A stretch of DNA of 8,466 nt from an uncultured Dehalococcoidia bacterium (GTDB taxonomy: Bacteria > Chloroflexota > Dehalococcoidia > Tepidiformales > Tepidiformaceae), in assembly GCA_937954195.1 (NCBI GenBank), contig CALFYR010000299.1, positions 1 to 8,466 of the forward strand, written 5' to 3'. Under the pieces are notes generated by a model, which was not told where the DNA came from, did not search any database, and saw nothing but the letters and a program-made list of their open reading frames with translations. The number at the start of each line of letters is the position of its first letter. The first letter of the stretch is position 1. Below are positions 1 to 5,349 of the stretch, piece by piece. A program made the position numbers and the translations under genes.

Positions 1-268
1 TTTCCTTGATGGCTTCCACCGCGAGGCGGGCTGCCTCTTCGTCCTCCGGGTCCACCTCGAACGTCATCGTCCGCGCTTCTTCCAATCGCTGCCAGAGGAT
101 GGCTTCCTGCCGGTCGTACGCATCGGCCTTCTCCGCCATCTTTTCGTAGGCCTCCGACGCCACCAACGCAAATCGACCGCAGCCCGTCTCGACTTCGATC
201 ACGTCGCCGTTGGCAGCCGCCTCAAGCAGCTCCGCCAGGTTCGCCTTCGCCTCTGCGCTCGAAACCAT
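1..268 (-). CDS. Phd/YefM-like antitoxin, 3' end outside window
   Basis: The minus-strand frame read by hand gives 89 residues before leaving the left edge with no stop. It opens MVSSAEAKANLAELLEAA, followed by NGDVIEVETGCGRFALVAS and a long charged helix. The EAKANLxELL segment, then a short beta hairpin ending in an (A/V)LV-type strand, is the N-terminal DNA-binding fold of Phd/YefM antitoxins, which repress their own operon and neutralise a RelE/Doc/PIN-type toxin. The charged tail after residue 45 (EKMAEKADAYDRQEAILWQR) would be the toxin-binding part. ATG at 268 is chosen because the family starts just before this motif. GTG at 277 adds only three residues and is possible. No good ribosome binding site is seen for either. 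The partner toxin, usually just downstream, would lie beyond position 1 and cannot be seen. It could also be a solitary Phd-like regulator. The family call is by motif only. Confidence 0.68.
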   Translation of the reverse strand, partial: MVSSAEAKANLAELLEAAANGDVIEVETGCGRFALVASEAYEKMAEKADAYDRQEAILWQRLEEARTMTFEVDPEDEEAARLAVEAIKE

Positions 269-284
269 GCGTTTCACGGCACTT

Positions 285-290
285 ATGATA
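285..290 (-). promoter_or_regulatory. Possible -10 box for the antitoxin gene
   Basis: On the minus strand TATCAT matches the sigma-70 -10 consensus at five of six positions and lies 16 bases before the ATG at 268. It follows the hairpin over the upstream stop codon. No convincing -35 hexamer is seen 16-18 bases upstream. It suggests that the antitoxin gene has its own promoter and is not simply the third gene of the synthase/hydrolase operon. Confidence 0.22.
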
Positions 291-302
291 GCAGGAGGAA
301 TT

Positions 303-323
303 GGGGCCGGTTCAGTCGGCCCC
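303..323 (-). terminator. Hairpin over the GH18 stop codon, possible terminator
   Basis: Perfect 7-bp inverted repeat GGGGCCG / CGGCCCC with a 7-base loop. The TGA stop of the GH18 gene (314-312) falls within the loop. The stem is all G and C, but no run of U follows on the minus strand (the next bases are AATTCC), so it is not a classic intrinsic terminator. It could protect the transcript 3' end, reduce read-through into the antitoxin gene, or act with Rho. Confidence 0.35.
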
Positions 324-1856
324 TTCGCCATCCACCACCTCACCCAGGTACTCCCACGGGTGGTCGTATGGCTGGTCCGGGTCTGCCTCGGGCAGGTCGC
401 CCTGCGTCCACCATTTCGCCCGAAAGGCGTGCCCGCTGTGCTCCACCTCATCGCCCGCGACGTACACGGTTTCGGCGGCCCAGCGCGGCCGTTCGCCGTC
501 CGGCGCGGGCGTGCTGTTGCGAACCGCCTCGCGGTCGCTCTCCAATACCGGCCCAAGGTATCGCCACGGCGTTTCCCACGTGTTCTTTACGGGGGCATCC
601 GGCTGATCGCCCTGGGTCCACCACTTCGCCTGGTACACCCGGCCCTGCCACACCACCTTGGCATCGGCCTCGTACGCTTTCGCCGAACGCCAGATCGGGT
701 AGGGGCTCGTGCGGGGATCATCGCGAGTCAGCCCGTCCTCCCGCGTCTCGTCGCCCGTCGAATCACCCGGTGGCCGGGGCCCGGGCCGCTCCTCTCGTGA
801 ACCCTCGGCGAACACGGACGAGAACTCGAGCGGCTCCTGGTCGACACCGCTACAGGTGTTCGAAACCCGGCTGTCGTCTACCACCGCCCCACATGCGATA
901 TCCCGGTTCGTCGACCAGAACGAGAGCCGCGCCAGCTCCACATCACGGCTGAACGCGATGAGCGCGTCCGCATCGGCAACGGTGAACACGTCCGCCGCCA
1001 CATCGTTCTGACCAATCATGGGCGTCGCGCCAATCTTCGCCCAGAGCGCCGAATCGTCGAGCACCACTCCCGCTCGCTGGTAAACGCCATCCAGCTGCTG
1101 GAATGTCGCCATCAGCGCCGAGGCCGTCGCCTCCCGCATCGTCATCCCCTCGCGCGAACCGCCGTAGTTCATGGTCATTACGTTCACACCGTCGAGGCCC
1201 ACCCCGCCCGCGACCGTGTCATCCAGCAGGATCACCGATTCCTCGGTCATGCCGAACGGCGCCACCGGCAACGTGAACCACACGCGCAGCCCTTCGTTCG
1301 CCTCCTGCAGCCGCGTGATCGCCTCCGCCCGCCGGGCGTTCGCCTCCCGGTCGGCGATGGCCGCGCCTTCGATGTCGAAGTCGACCACGGTCACCCCGTA
1401 CCGGTCGATCACTGCCTGGTACGCAGCCGTCAGGTCGTCCACGTCGTCGCACGCGACCGCAAGCTCGTCGTTGATCGCTCCGCCGAACGACACGATCGCG
1501 TCGCCGCCACGCTCCCGCAGGCGCACGATGCGCCGGTCCAGGTCCAGCGCCCGCGCGGCTGCTTCGAGGTTGTAATAAGCGCCCCACGAAGGCTCGCAAG
1601 CATCCGCCGGGTCCGCCACGATGAACCCCAACACCACATCATTCGATGGCTGCACGCTCGCATCTTCGAAGTGCAGCGTCGGCGTGAGCGTCACATCCAC
1701 GTATGGCGCGAACCAGGTGCTCTCAGCGCCCGCCCGCGATTCGGCGACAATGTGCAGCGCCCACCATGCCGCGCCGGCCAGCACGCCCCCGGTAACCACC
1801 AGCACCATCAACAGCCGGGGTAGCGAAAGCCGCGACCCCTCCGGTGTTATTGCCAT
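312..1856 (-). CDS. GH18 chitinase-like hydrolase with two CBM5/12 modules
   Basis: A 514-residue protein. An N-terminal hydrophobic segment at about residues 13-36 is a signal peptide or membrane anchor, so the enzyme acts outside the membrane. Residues ~48-345 are a GH18 barrel of the PF-ChiA-like type: SFGG at 123-126, catalytic strand DFDIE at 159-163 with E163 as proton donor, MTMNYGG at 227-233 and a conserved W314 in LSFWS. A Pro/Asp/Arg-rich linker (~350-385) leads to two CBM5/12 chitin-binding repeats (~386-436 and ~456-507), each with the core KWWTQGD (411-417, 481-487) and a closing W-x-YLG. Such enzymes hydrolyse chitin or related beta-GlcNAc polymers. The first position of the full DxxDxDxE motif is T156, not Asp. 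The ATG overlaps the stop of the upstream GT2 gene by ten bases, and AGGAG lies seven bases before it, indicating translational coupling. Chitin itself as substrate is inferred, not shown. Confidence 0.88.
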   Translation of the reverse strand: MAITPEGSRLSLPRLLMVLVVTGGVLAGAAWWALHIVAESRAGAESTWFAPYVDVTLTPTLHFEDASVQPSNDVVLGFIVADPADACEPSWGAYYNLEAAARALDLDRRIVRLRERGGDAIVSFGGAINDELAVACDDVDDLTAAYQAVIDRYGVTVVDFDIEGAAIADREANARRAEAITRLQEANEGLRVWFTLPVAPFGMTEESVILLDDTVAGGVGLDGVNVMTMNYGGSREGMTMREATASALMATFQQLDGVYQRAGVVLDDSALWAKIGATPMIGQNDVAADVFTVADADALIAFSRDVELARLSFWSTNRDIACGAVVDDSRVSNTCSGVDQEPLEFSSVFAEGSREERPGPRPPGDSTGDETREDGLTRDDPRTSPYPIWRSAKAYEADAKVVWQGRVYQAKWWTQGDQPDAPVKNTWETPWRYLGPVLESDREAVRNSTPAPDGERPRWAAETVYVAGDEVEHSGHAFRAKWWTQGDLPEADPDQPYDHPWEYLGEVVDGEGAD

Positions 1857-4285
1857 GGTCCGGCTCCTTCCACTTGCGCGCCCGCGCCCGGCGCTGCCAC
1901 TCCCCGCTCGAGCGCGCGCACGCGCTCACGCGCTCGCTGGTCCCGCTCCGCAAGGTCATCGATGGTCCCGACGGGCGTCCGCGCCCCGACCTGGTCGTGT
2001 GCGGCCAACGCCACCGCCAGCGGCGCGCTCCGCTCCACTTCTTCGGCCACCGAACTGCCGACGTAGAGCACCGTCGCCCAGTGCGGGACCTCTCGCCGCT
2101 GCTGGACCGGCTTCGCCGGCCGGTACACAAACGCCTTCGCGTTTACGAACAGGTCCACCAGCATCGCGCGTGGCCCAATGAACGCGAGTACCGCGTACAG
2201 CGTCATGAACAGGTTGGCCGCGGCGAACGCCCCATGCGTGTAAGCCCCTGTATCCAGGTCCATCACCAGGGTCCGCGCCGACCAAACGATCAGCAGGACG
2301 GGAACCACGATGAACAGGATCGGCGCCACCGTCCGGTTCATCACTTTCGGCGTCCGGGCGAACGCCATCTTCTGCCCGCCGATTCCCTGGACGATCGACT
2401 GGGCAGTGCCCACCAGGTTCACCGGCAGCAACAGGAGGTTGAATCCATAGATCCTCAGGATGTCGGTGCGCCCATACCCCGAACGCGCCAGGTCGCTCGA
2501 CATCGTCCAGAAGTACGGCAGCGCGGTCACCACCGCGAACCGGCTCAGCAACTGCCCATCGAACGGATAGAACAGCAGCAGCAACAGCCCAAGACTCGCC
2601 CACGAAATCGATGCCAGGTAGTTCGTCCGGAGAAACAACTCCGCCGCCCCCGGCCGCGGCACACCGGGCTCCCGCCGCCTGAGAAGCCGCAGTAGCTTCG
2701 GAAGGATGACCAGGCCACCATTCGCCCACCGCTGCCGCTGGATCACCAGCGATCCGAAGTCCGGCGGTGTCGCGCTATAGCTCAGCCGTTCCGGATAGTT
2801 GTGAAGGGTCCAGCCCCGCGCGCGCAGATCGATCGACGACTCCGTATCCTCAATCACAGTCCGGTCCTTGATGTACCGCCGGATGGGGAAGCCCGCCTCG
2901 TCCTCGATCTCCTCGAGCTCGTCCAACGCGCTCTTTCGGATCACCGCGTTCGCCCCAACCCAGAACGTCGCGTCGTAGCGCGTCAGCCCCTGGTGGACGA
3001 TGTGCTGAATATCGGTCGTCGCGCCGGCAATCCGCTCGATGTGCGATTCGGCGCCCCGGTAGGCCGAATACGGCGTTTGCACCACCGCCACGCGCGCGTT
3101 CTCCGGCTGCTCCATGAAGTACACGAGCCGCAGGCAGTACTCGGGCAGCAGGATGCTGTCCGCGTCCAGCGTCAGCACGTAATCGGTGTTCGGCACCACC
3201 AGGTCGGGTGCGCGCGAACCCGCGTCAATCAGCACGCGCCCGCCCGGCGAATCCACCACGCTGTAGCTGCCGCCCATCAGGCCCAGGTAGCTGTTCAGGT
3301 TCATCGCCTTGTTCGCCTCGTGCGAAAGCGAGGCGTACTGCTTCCGCTCGAAGCTCGTGATCTCGGCCGTGAACGTCCGTACCAGGCGCACGTACAGCTG
3401 CCGCACTCGCTGCCGACTGATGATCGCGGTCGCGTCCGTCGCCGCGGAAAGGAGCGCGGCGGTTGTCGCCCGGAAGTCCAACTCCATCCGCCCCAGGAAC
3501 TCGATCACCAGGAACTCGTCGCTGTGGTCCTGCCGCGGCTGTGCCATGCACACTCGCGCGAACCAGTCGGCGGCGGCCTCGTAGTGTTCCGCGAGCAGGG
3601 TCAGGACCCGTTCGTCCGCAGCCGGGTTCGGTGTCCGGTCCCGGTCGAACGCTTCCAGCGCCTCCTCGAACCTGCGTCGCGGCTCCCGTAGCTCATCCGC
3701 AATCAGCCCCGGAAGCGCCCGCGCCCGGCTGAGCGTGAGGATATGGTCGGGATCCGTCGGGTTCGGCGGATCGTCGGTCAGCAGCACCACGCGCAGGTTC
3801 GGGTACTCCTGCAGCGCCGCCGAAAGCAACGTCTGCCGTATTACCCGCTCGTCCTCGCGGTACGAAGGCACAATCACCGTCAGCGTTGGCTCCGATTTCT
3901 CGAAGTGCGCATCGATCGTGCTTCGCGGCACTCGCTGGTGGTTCTTGATTCGTTCGAAATACCCCAAACGCGCCAGCAGATACGCAGAGGCAGACGCCGT
4001 CAGCGCCGTGACAATCACAAGATAGACGCCAGTCTCGGCCAGCGTTCGCGGGCTCGCCCCCGTCTCGGCCAACCGCAGCGACTGCTCCACCAGGTAGGCC
4101 AGCCACGCCGCTCCGGTGAAGAACAACGCGAACCGGGCCGCGCTGATCGTTCCCCGGCCCGGCGCCTTCGCGATGATTGGAGATCCGCCATACGTGGGCC
4201 GTCGCCGCCCGGCGAAGCCTCGTTTCCGTTCGGCTTCGAACGAATAGCGCACAGATTCCGCAGCAGATGATGATTCGCTCGCCAA
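1847..4285 (-). CDS. Membrane GT2 polysaccharide synthase, cellulose/chitin-synthase-like
   Basis: An 812-residue processive-type family 2 glycosyltransferase. A basic N-terminus is followed by two membrane segments (~50-68 and ~86-105). The cytosolic GT-A domain begins TLTVIVPSYREDERVI (134-149). Key motifs are TDD at 170-172 (UDP site), KAMNLN at 326-331, DAD at 374-376 (metal site), VGANAVIR at 443-450, ED at 479-480 (catalytic base region) and QRQRW at 516-520 (acceptor/translocation motif). Three to five membrane segments follow (~557-573, 583-595, 611-630, 652-671, 686-705). The tail 770-800 is charged and probably helical. The family polymerises UDP-sugars and extrudes the chain. No PilZ domain is seen. 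About 100 extra residues lie between TDD and the KAMNLN motif. The start is TTG at 4285, since a stop lies in frame at 4322 with no ATG or GTG between, and GGGAG sits seven bases before it. It overlaps the GH18 gene. Whether the product is chitin-like, cellulose-like or another beta-glycan is unknown. Confidence 0.88.
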   Translation of the reverse strand: MASESSSAAESVRYSFEAERKRGFAGRRRPTYGGSPIIAKAPGRGTISAARFALFFTGAAWLAYLVEQSLRLAETGASPRTLAETGVYLVIVTALTASASAYLLARLGYFERIKNHQRVPRSTIDAHFEKSEPTLTVIVPSYREDERVIRQTLLSAALQEYPNLRVVLLTDDPPNPTDPDHILTLSRARALPGLIADELREPRRRFEEALEAFDRDRTPNPAADERVLTLLAEHYEAAADWFARVCMAQPRQDHSDEFLVIEFLGRMELDFRATTAALLSAATDATAIISRQRVRQLYVRLVRTFTAEITSFERKQYASLSHEANKAMNLNSYLGLMGGSYSVVDSPGGRVLIDAGSRAPDLVVPNTDYVLTLDADSILLPEYCLRLVYFMEQPENARVAVVQTPYSAYRGAESHIERIAGATTDIQHIVHQGLTRYDATFWVGANAVIRKSALDELEEIEDEAGFPIRRYIKDRTVIEDTESSIDLRARGWTLHNYPERLSYSATPPDFGSLVIQRQRWANGGLVILPKLLRLLRRREPGVPRPGAAELFLRTNYLASISWASLGLLLLLFYPFDGQLLSRFAVVTALPYFWTMSSDLARSGYGRTDILRIYGFNLLLLPVNLVGTAQSIVQGIGGQKMAFARTPKVMNRTVAPILFIVVPVLLIVWSARTLVMDLDTGAYTHGAFAAANLFMTLYAVLAFIGPRAMLVDLFVNAKAFVYRPAKPVQQRREVPHWATVLYVGSSVAEEVERSAPLAVALAAHDQVGARTPVGTIDDLAERDQRARERVRALERGVAAPGAGAQVEGAGPWQ
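1864..1868 (-). promoter_or_regulatory. Ribosome binding site of the GH18 gene inside the GT2 gene
   Basis: Minus-strand AGGAG seven bases before the ATG at 1856, lying within the last codons of the synthase gene. The GH18 ATG and the synthase TAA (1849-1847) overlap, so ribosomes finishing the synthase can restart directly on the hydrolase. This supports a fixed ratio of the two proteins. Confidence 0.6.
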
Positions 4286-4307
4286 TTGCTCTCCCGGACG
4301 CGAAATA

Positions 4308-4321
4308 CCGGATTTCTCCGG
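4308..4321 (-). repeat. Short hairpin in the synthase leader
   Basis: CCGGA / TCCGG arms with a 4-base loop, 22 bases upstream of the TTG start of the synthase gene. In the leftward mRNA it would lie just before the ribosome binding site. It is short and may be incidental. Confidence 0.3.
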
Positions 4322-4379
4322 CTATCGATCAAAACAATGAATGGAATTGGTGGCGCTCGCATTGCACGCTATTTGCGTC

Positions 4380-4392
4380 GTATGCCGCATAC
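4380..4392. promoter_or_regulatory. 13-bp perfect dyad, candidate operator
   Basis: GTATGCCGCATAC is a perfect palindrome with 6-base arms around a single central C. It lies in the AT-richer middle of the divergent region, about 95 bases upstream of the synthase start. Its size and symmetry suit a dimeric regulator. No specific factor is recognised. Confidence 0.4.
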
Positions 4393-4418
4393 CAAACCGC
4401 ATTTACTAAGCGGTTGGT
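4391..4418. promoter_or_regulatory. Inverted repeat with 9-bp stem, candidate operator or hairpin
   Basis: Arms ACCAAACCGC and GCGGTTGGT pair with one bulged A, around the 9-base loop ATTTACTAA. It starts where the preceding 13-bp dyad ends. It could be a regulator site or, if transcribed, an RNA hairpin. No known binding consensus is recognised. Confidence 0.38.
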
Positions 4419-4442
4419 AAGTGTTGAGCTTCGGTTGACGAT

Positions 4443-4478
4443 AAGGGTAATCCCGGTGGCATTCAAGGGTATTCCCTT
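4443..4478. promoter_or_regulatory. Tandem palindromic sites GGGTAWTCCC, 22 bp apart
   Basis: AAGGGTAATCCC (4443-4454) and AAGGGTATTCCCTT (4465-4478) share the core GGGTA(A/T)TCCC, each with inverted GGG/CCC arms. Equivalent bases are exactly 22 bp apart, about two helical turns, so two dimers would bind the same DNA face. The sites lie between the divergent genes, about 160 bases upstream of one start and 180 from the other. This is the typical form of a cooperative repressor or activator site. The protein that binds is unknown. Confidence 0.45.
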
Positions 4479-4633
4479 AGAACCACGTATGAACCGGCCT
4501 CGCAAGGGAAGGCGCCGTTAAGAAGCGCCTCGGTCCGTACGCTCCCGCACCCTCGCGGGCCTTGTAAGCCAACTGCAACGCCGCCCCCGCGAGCCCTTGC
4601 GCCACCGTCACGCTCCGCGATTCATGCTTTCCC

Positions 4634-4640
4634 AAGGAGG
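4634..4640 (+). promoter_or_regulatory. Strong ribosome binding site deciding the small-gene start
   Basis: AAGGAGG, seven bases before ATG 4648, is the strongest Shine-Dalgarno sequence in the window. It fixes the start at 4648 and not at upstream in-frame codons, and predicts high translation of the 60-residue protein. Confidence 0.75.
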
Positions 4641-4647
4641 TAATCCC

Positions 4648-4830
4648 ATGAAATCCCGCTATACCTGCGAAGAACGCCATCCCGGCTGCGACTACACCAT
4701 CGAAGACGAACAGCGCGAAGTCGTTGAGCGCGAGGCCCAGGAACACCTGAAGACTCGCCATCCTGAGGAAGCCCTCGAAGCCGACAAGGCGCGAGCCACC
4801 CTCGATTCTTTCATCCGCGCCGGCGTCTAA
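4648..4830 (+). CDS. DUF1059-like small Cys/His protein
   Basis: A 60-residue protein beginning MKSRYTCEERHPGCDYTI. C7 and C14, then H33 and H38 in AQEHLKTRHP, reproduce the layout of DUF1059 proteins: two Cys in an N-terminal strand, an acidic helix with EV near its start, then a His pair. That layout suits binding of one metal ion such as zinc. The usual family length is about 50-60 residues. Function in the family is unknown; members are often found near stress genes. There is no signal peptide or membrane segment. It has a very strong ribosome binding site and stands first in a rightward run, divergent from the synthase gene. The next gene starts 95 bases downstream beyond a hairpin. The family call rests on the Cys/His layout, length and general look. 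Confidence 0.62.
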   Translation: MKSRYTCEERHPGCDYTIEDEQREVVEREAQEHLKTRHPEEALEADKARATLDSFIRAGV

Positions 4831-4860
4831 CCGTCCATCCGGTGCCGGCCCCGGTTGACC

Positions 4861-4880
4861 GCCGGTCGGCCCCGACCGGC
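4861..4880 (+). repeat. Near-perfect 20-bp dyad between two small genes
   Basis: Arms GCCGGTCGG and CCGACCGGC surround a central CC, giving a very stable GC-rich stem (eight pairs with a 4-base loop in RNA). It sits 30 bases after the stop of the DUF1059-like gene and 45 before the next start. No U run follows, so it is more likely an mRNA stability or processing element, or a partial terminator, that lets the two genes be expressed at different levels. Confidence 0.5.
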
Positions 4881-4925
4881 AGGAAGCGGCGAACGCCCCA
4901 CCAACCAACACCCCGAGGTATCACC

Positions 4926-5210
4926 ATGCCCGACAAGATCCCCACAAGCTCCGAACACGAGAAGGTTTCCAGGGACCAGCGGCGCGAGGCGATGAAAGAT
5001 CTCCACGAAGACGCTCATCAGAACGGCGCCGAAGAACAGGTCGAACATCGTGCGAAAGCCGGCCAGTGGCCAGGCAAGGAGCTCACCCGCAACACCATCC
5101 CCAACGCCGACGATGACCCCGACCGGGAGGTCCTCCCCGACGACATCCAGCGTGACATCTCGCAGGACGGCGTCACCCACGACCCGGCGACCACCGAACG
5201 CATACCGTGA
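4926..5210 (+). CDS. Small, highly charged hydrophilic protein of unknown function
   Basis: 94 residues from ATG 4926, preceded by GAGGT six bases upstream. The reading frame is open further upstream, but only this ATG has a ribosome binding site. The protein is rich in Asp, Glu, Arg, Lys, Gln, His and Pro. It has no Cys, Phe or Tyr, a single Trp (W48), and no membrane or signal segment. Residues ~11-45 could form a charged helix; the rest (PNADDDPDREVLPDD and the tail) looks disordered. The composition recalls hydrophilins and small general-stress proteins, but I do not recognise the family. It lies between the DUF1059-like gene and the leader of the GGDEF-EAL gene. That the ORF is real is supported by start context, codon use and lack of an alternative gene. 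Confidence 0.62.
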   Translation: MPDKIPTSSEHEKVSRDQRREAMKDLHEDAHQNGAEEQVEHRAKAGQWPGKELTRNTIPNADDDPDREVLPDDIQRDISQDGVTHDPATTERIP

Positions 5211-5212
5211 AC

Positions 5213-5224
5213 CCTACCGGTAGG
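5213..5224. repeat. 12-bp perfect palindrome after the 94-residue gene
   Basis: CCTACCGGTAGG begins two bases after the stop codon at 5208-5210. Perfect symmetry of 12 bp suits a protein site. As RNA it cannot form a useful hairpin because there is no loop. It stands at the head of the leader of the GGDEF-EAL gene, so it may be an operator for that gene. Confidence 0.35.
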
Positions 5225-5229
5225 TAGAA

Positions 5230-5330
5230 CCCGCGTCCTCCGGGACAATCGGTCTCGCACCCCTTCGGTTGGCAGGCGAGGCTGCCGAAAAACCCAACGG
5301 GGGAACATCGCGGCACGGGTCGCGGAACAC
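5230..5330 (+). ncRNA. Candidate structured leader of the GGDEF-EAL gene
   Basis: The 139-base gap before the GGDEF-EAL gene has nested pairing. A small hairpin is CCCG 5230-5233 with CGGG 5241-5244. An outer helix pairs CCCC 5260-5263 and GTTGG 5268-5272 with the continuous CCAACGGGG at 5294-5302, leaving TTCG bulged. An inner hairpin pairs GGCAG 5271-5275 with CTGCC 5282-5286 and competes with the outer helix for two bases. Its loop GCGAG (5276-5280) is complementary to CTCGC at 5254-5258, which allows a pseudoknot. The A-rich stretch GAAAAA follows. A direct repeat TCGCGG occurs at 5308 and 5320. This could be a regulatory leader, perhaps ligand-sensing, but it does not match any riboswitch consensus I know, including both c-di-GMP classes. 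The structure is by eye, without energy calculation. Confidence 0.33.
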
Positions 5331-5333
5331 TTG

Positions 5334-5344
5334 ATCCCCGGGAT
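5334..5344 (+). repeat. 11-bp dyad over the start region of the GGDEF-EAL gene
   Basis: ATCCC-C-GGGAT ends five bases before ATG 5350. Its right arm, GGGA, is the only Shine-Dalgarno-like sequence for this start. Pairing of the two arms would hide it, so the dyad may limit translation. The arms are short, so the effect is uncertain. Confidence 0.35.
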
Positions 5345-5349
5345 TCCGG

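Larger units (their letters stand above)
4286..4647. other. Divergent intergenic control region
   Basis: A 362-base region between the leftward synthase gene and the rightward DUF1059-like gene. It holds no convincing ORF. Its middle (about 4320-4480) is visibly more AT-rich than the flanking genes. It contains four dyad structures listed separately: 4308-4321, 4380-4392, 4391-4418 and the tandem pair 4443-4478. A weak inverted repeat AGGCGC/GCGCCT lies at about 4510-4530. TTGACG at 4435-4440 resembles a -35 box for the plus strand, but no good -10 follows at 16-18 bases. No leftward promoter could be assigned with confidence. Both divergent transcripts must start here. Confidence 0.6.

Noticed and set aside
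293..301. AGGAGG followed by TTG on the plus strand, looking like a start for a rightward gene
   Set aside because: The frame it opens lies opposite the GH18 CBM region and encodes Arg/Ser/Pro-rich sequence with no recognisable domain.
1970..2130. Possible PilZ domain at the C-terminus of the synthase (RR at 730-731 followed by SS at 744-745)
   Set aside because: Spacing and residues do not fit RxxxR plus (D/N)xSxxG, and no beta-barrel-length region follows.
1844..4270. Long open frames on the plus strand opposite the synthase (for example 1844-2695, 2801-3691, 3743-4270)
   Set aside because: They are Arg/Pro/His-rich mirror frames of a clear GT2 gene in high-GC DNA, with no domains and no ribosome binding sites.
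4435..4463. TTGACG as a -35 box for the small-gene operon
   Set aside because: No acceptable -10 hexamer is found at 16-18 bases; GGCATT is too poor to call a promoter.
5213..5245. Resemblance of CCGGTAGGTAG to the 3' part of GEMM c-di-GMP riboswitches
   Set aside because: The rest of the GEMM core (the CACGCACAGGGCAAACC-type segment and the second conserved strand) is missing, and the match is short.
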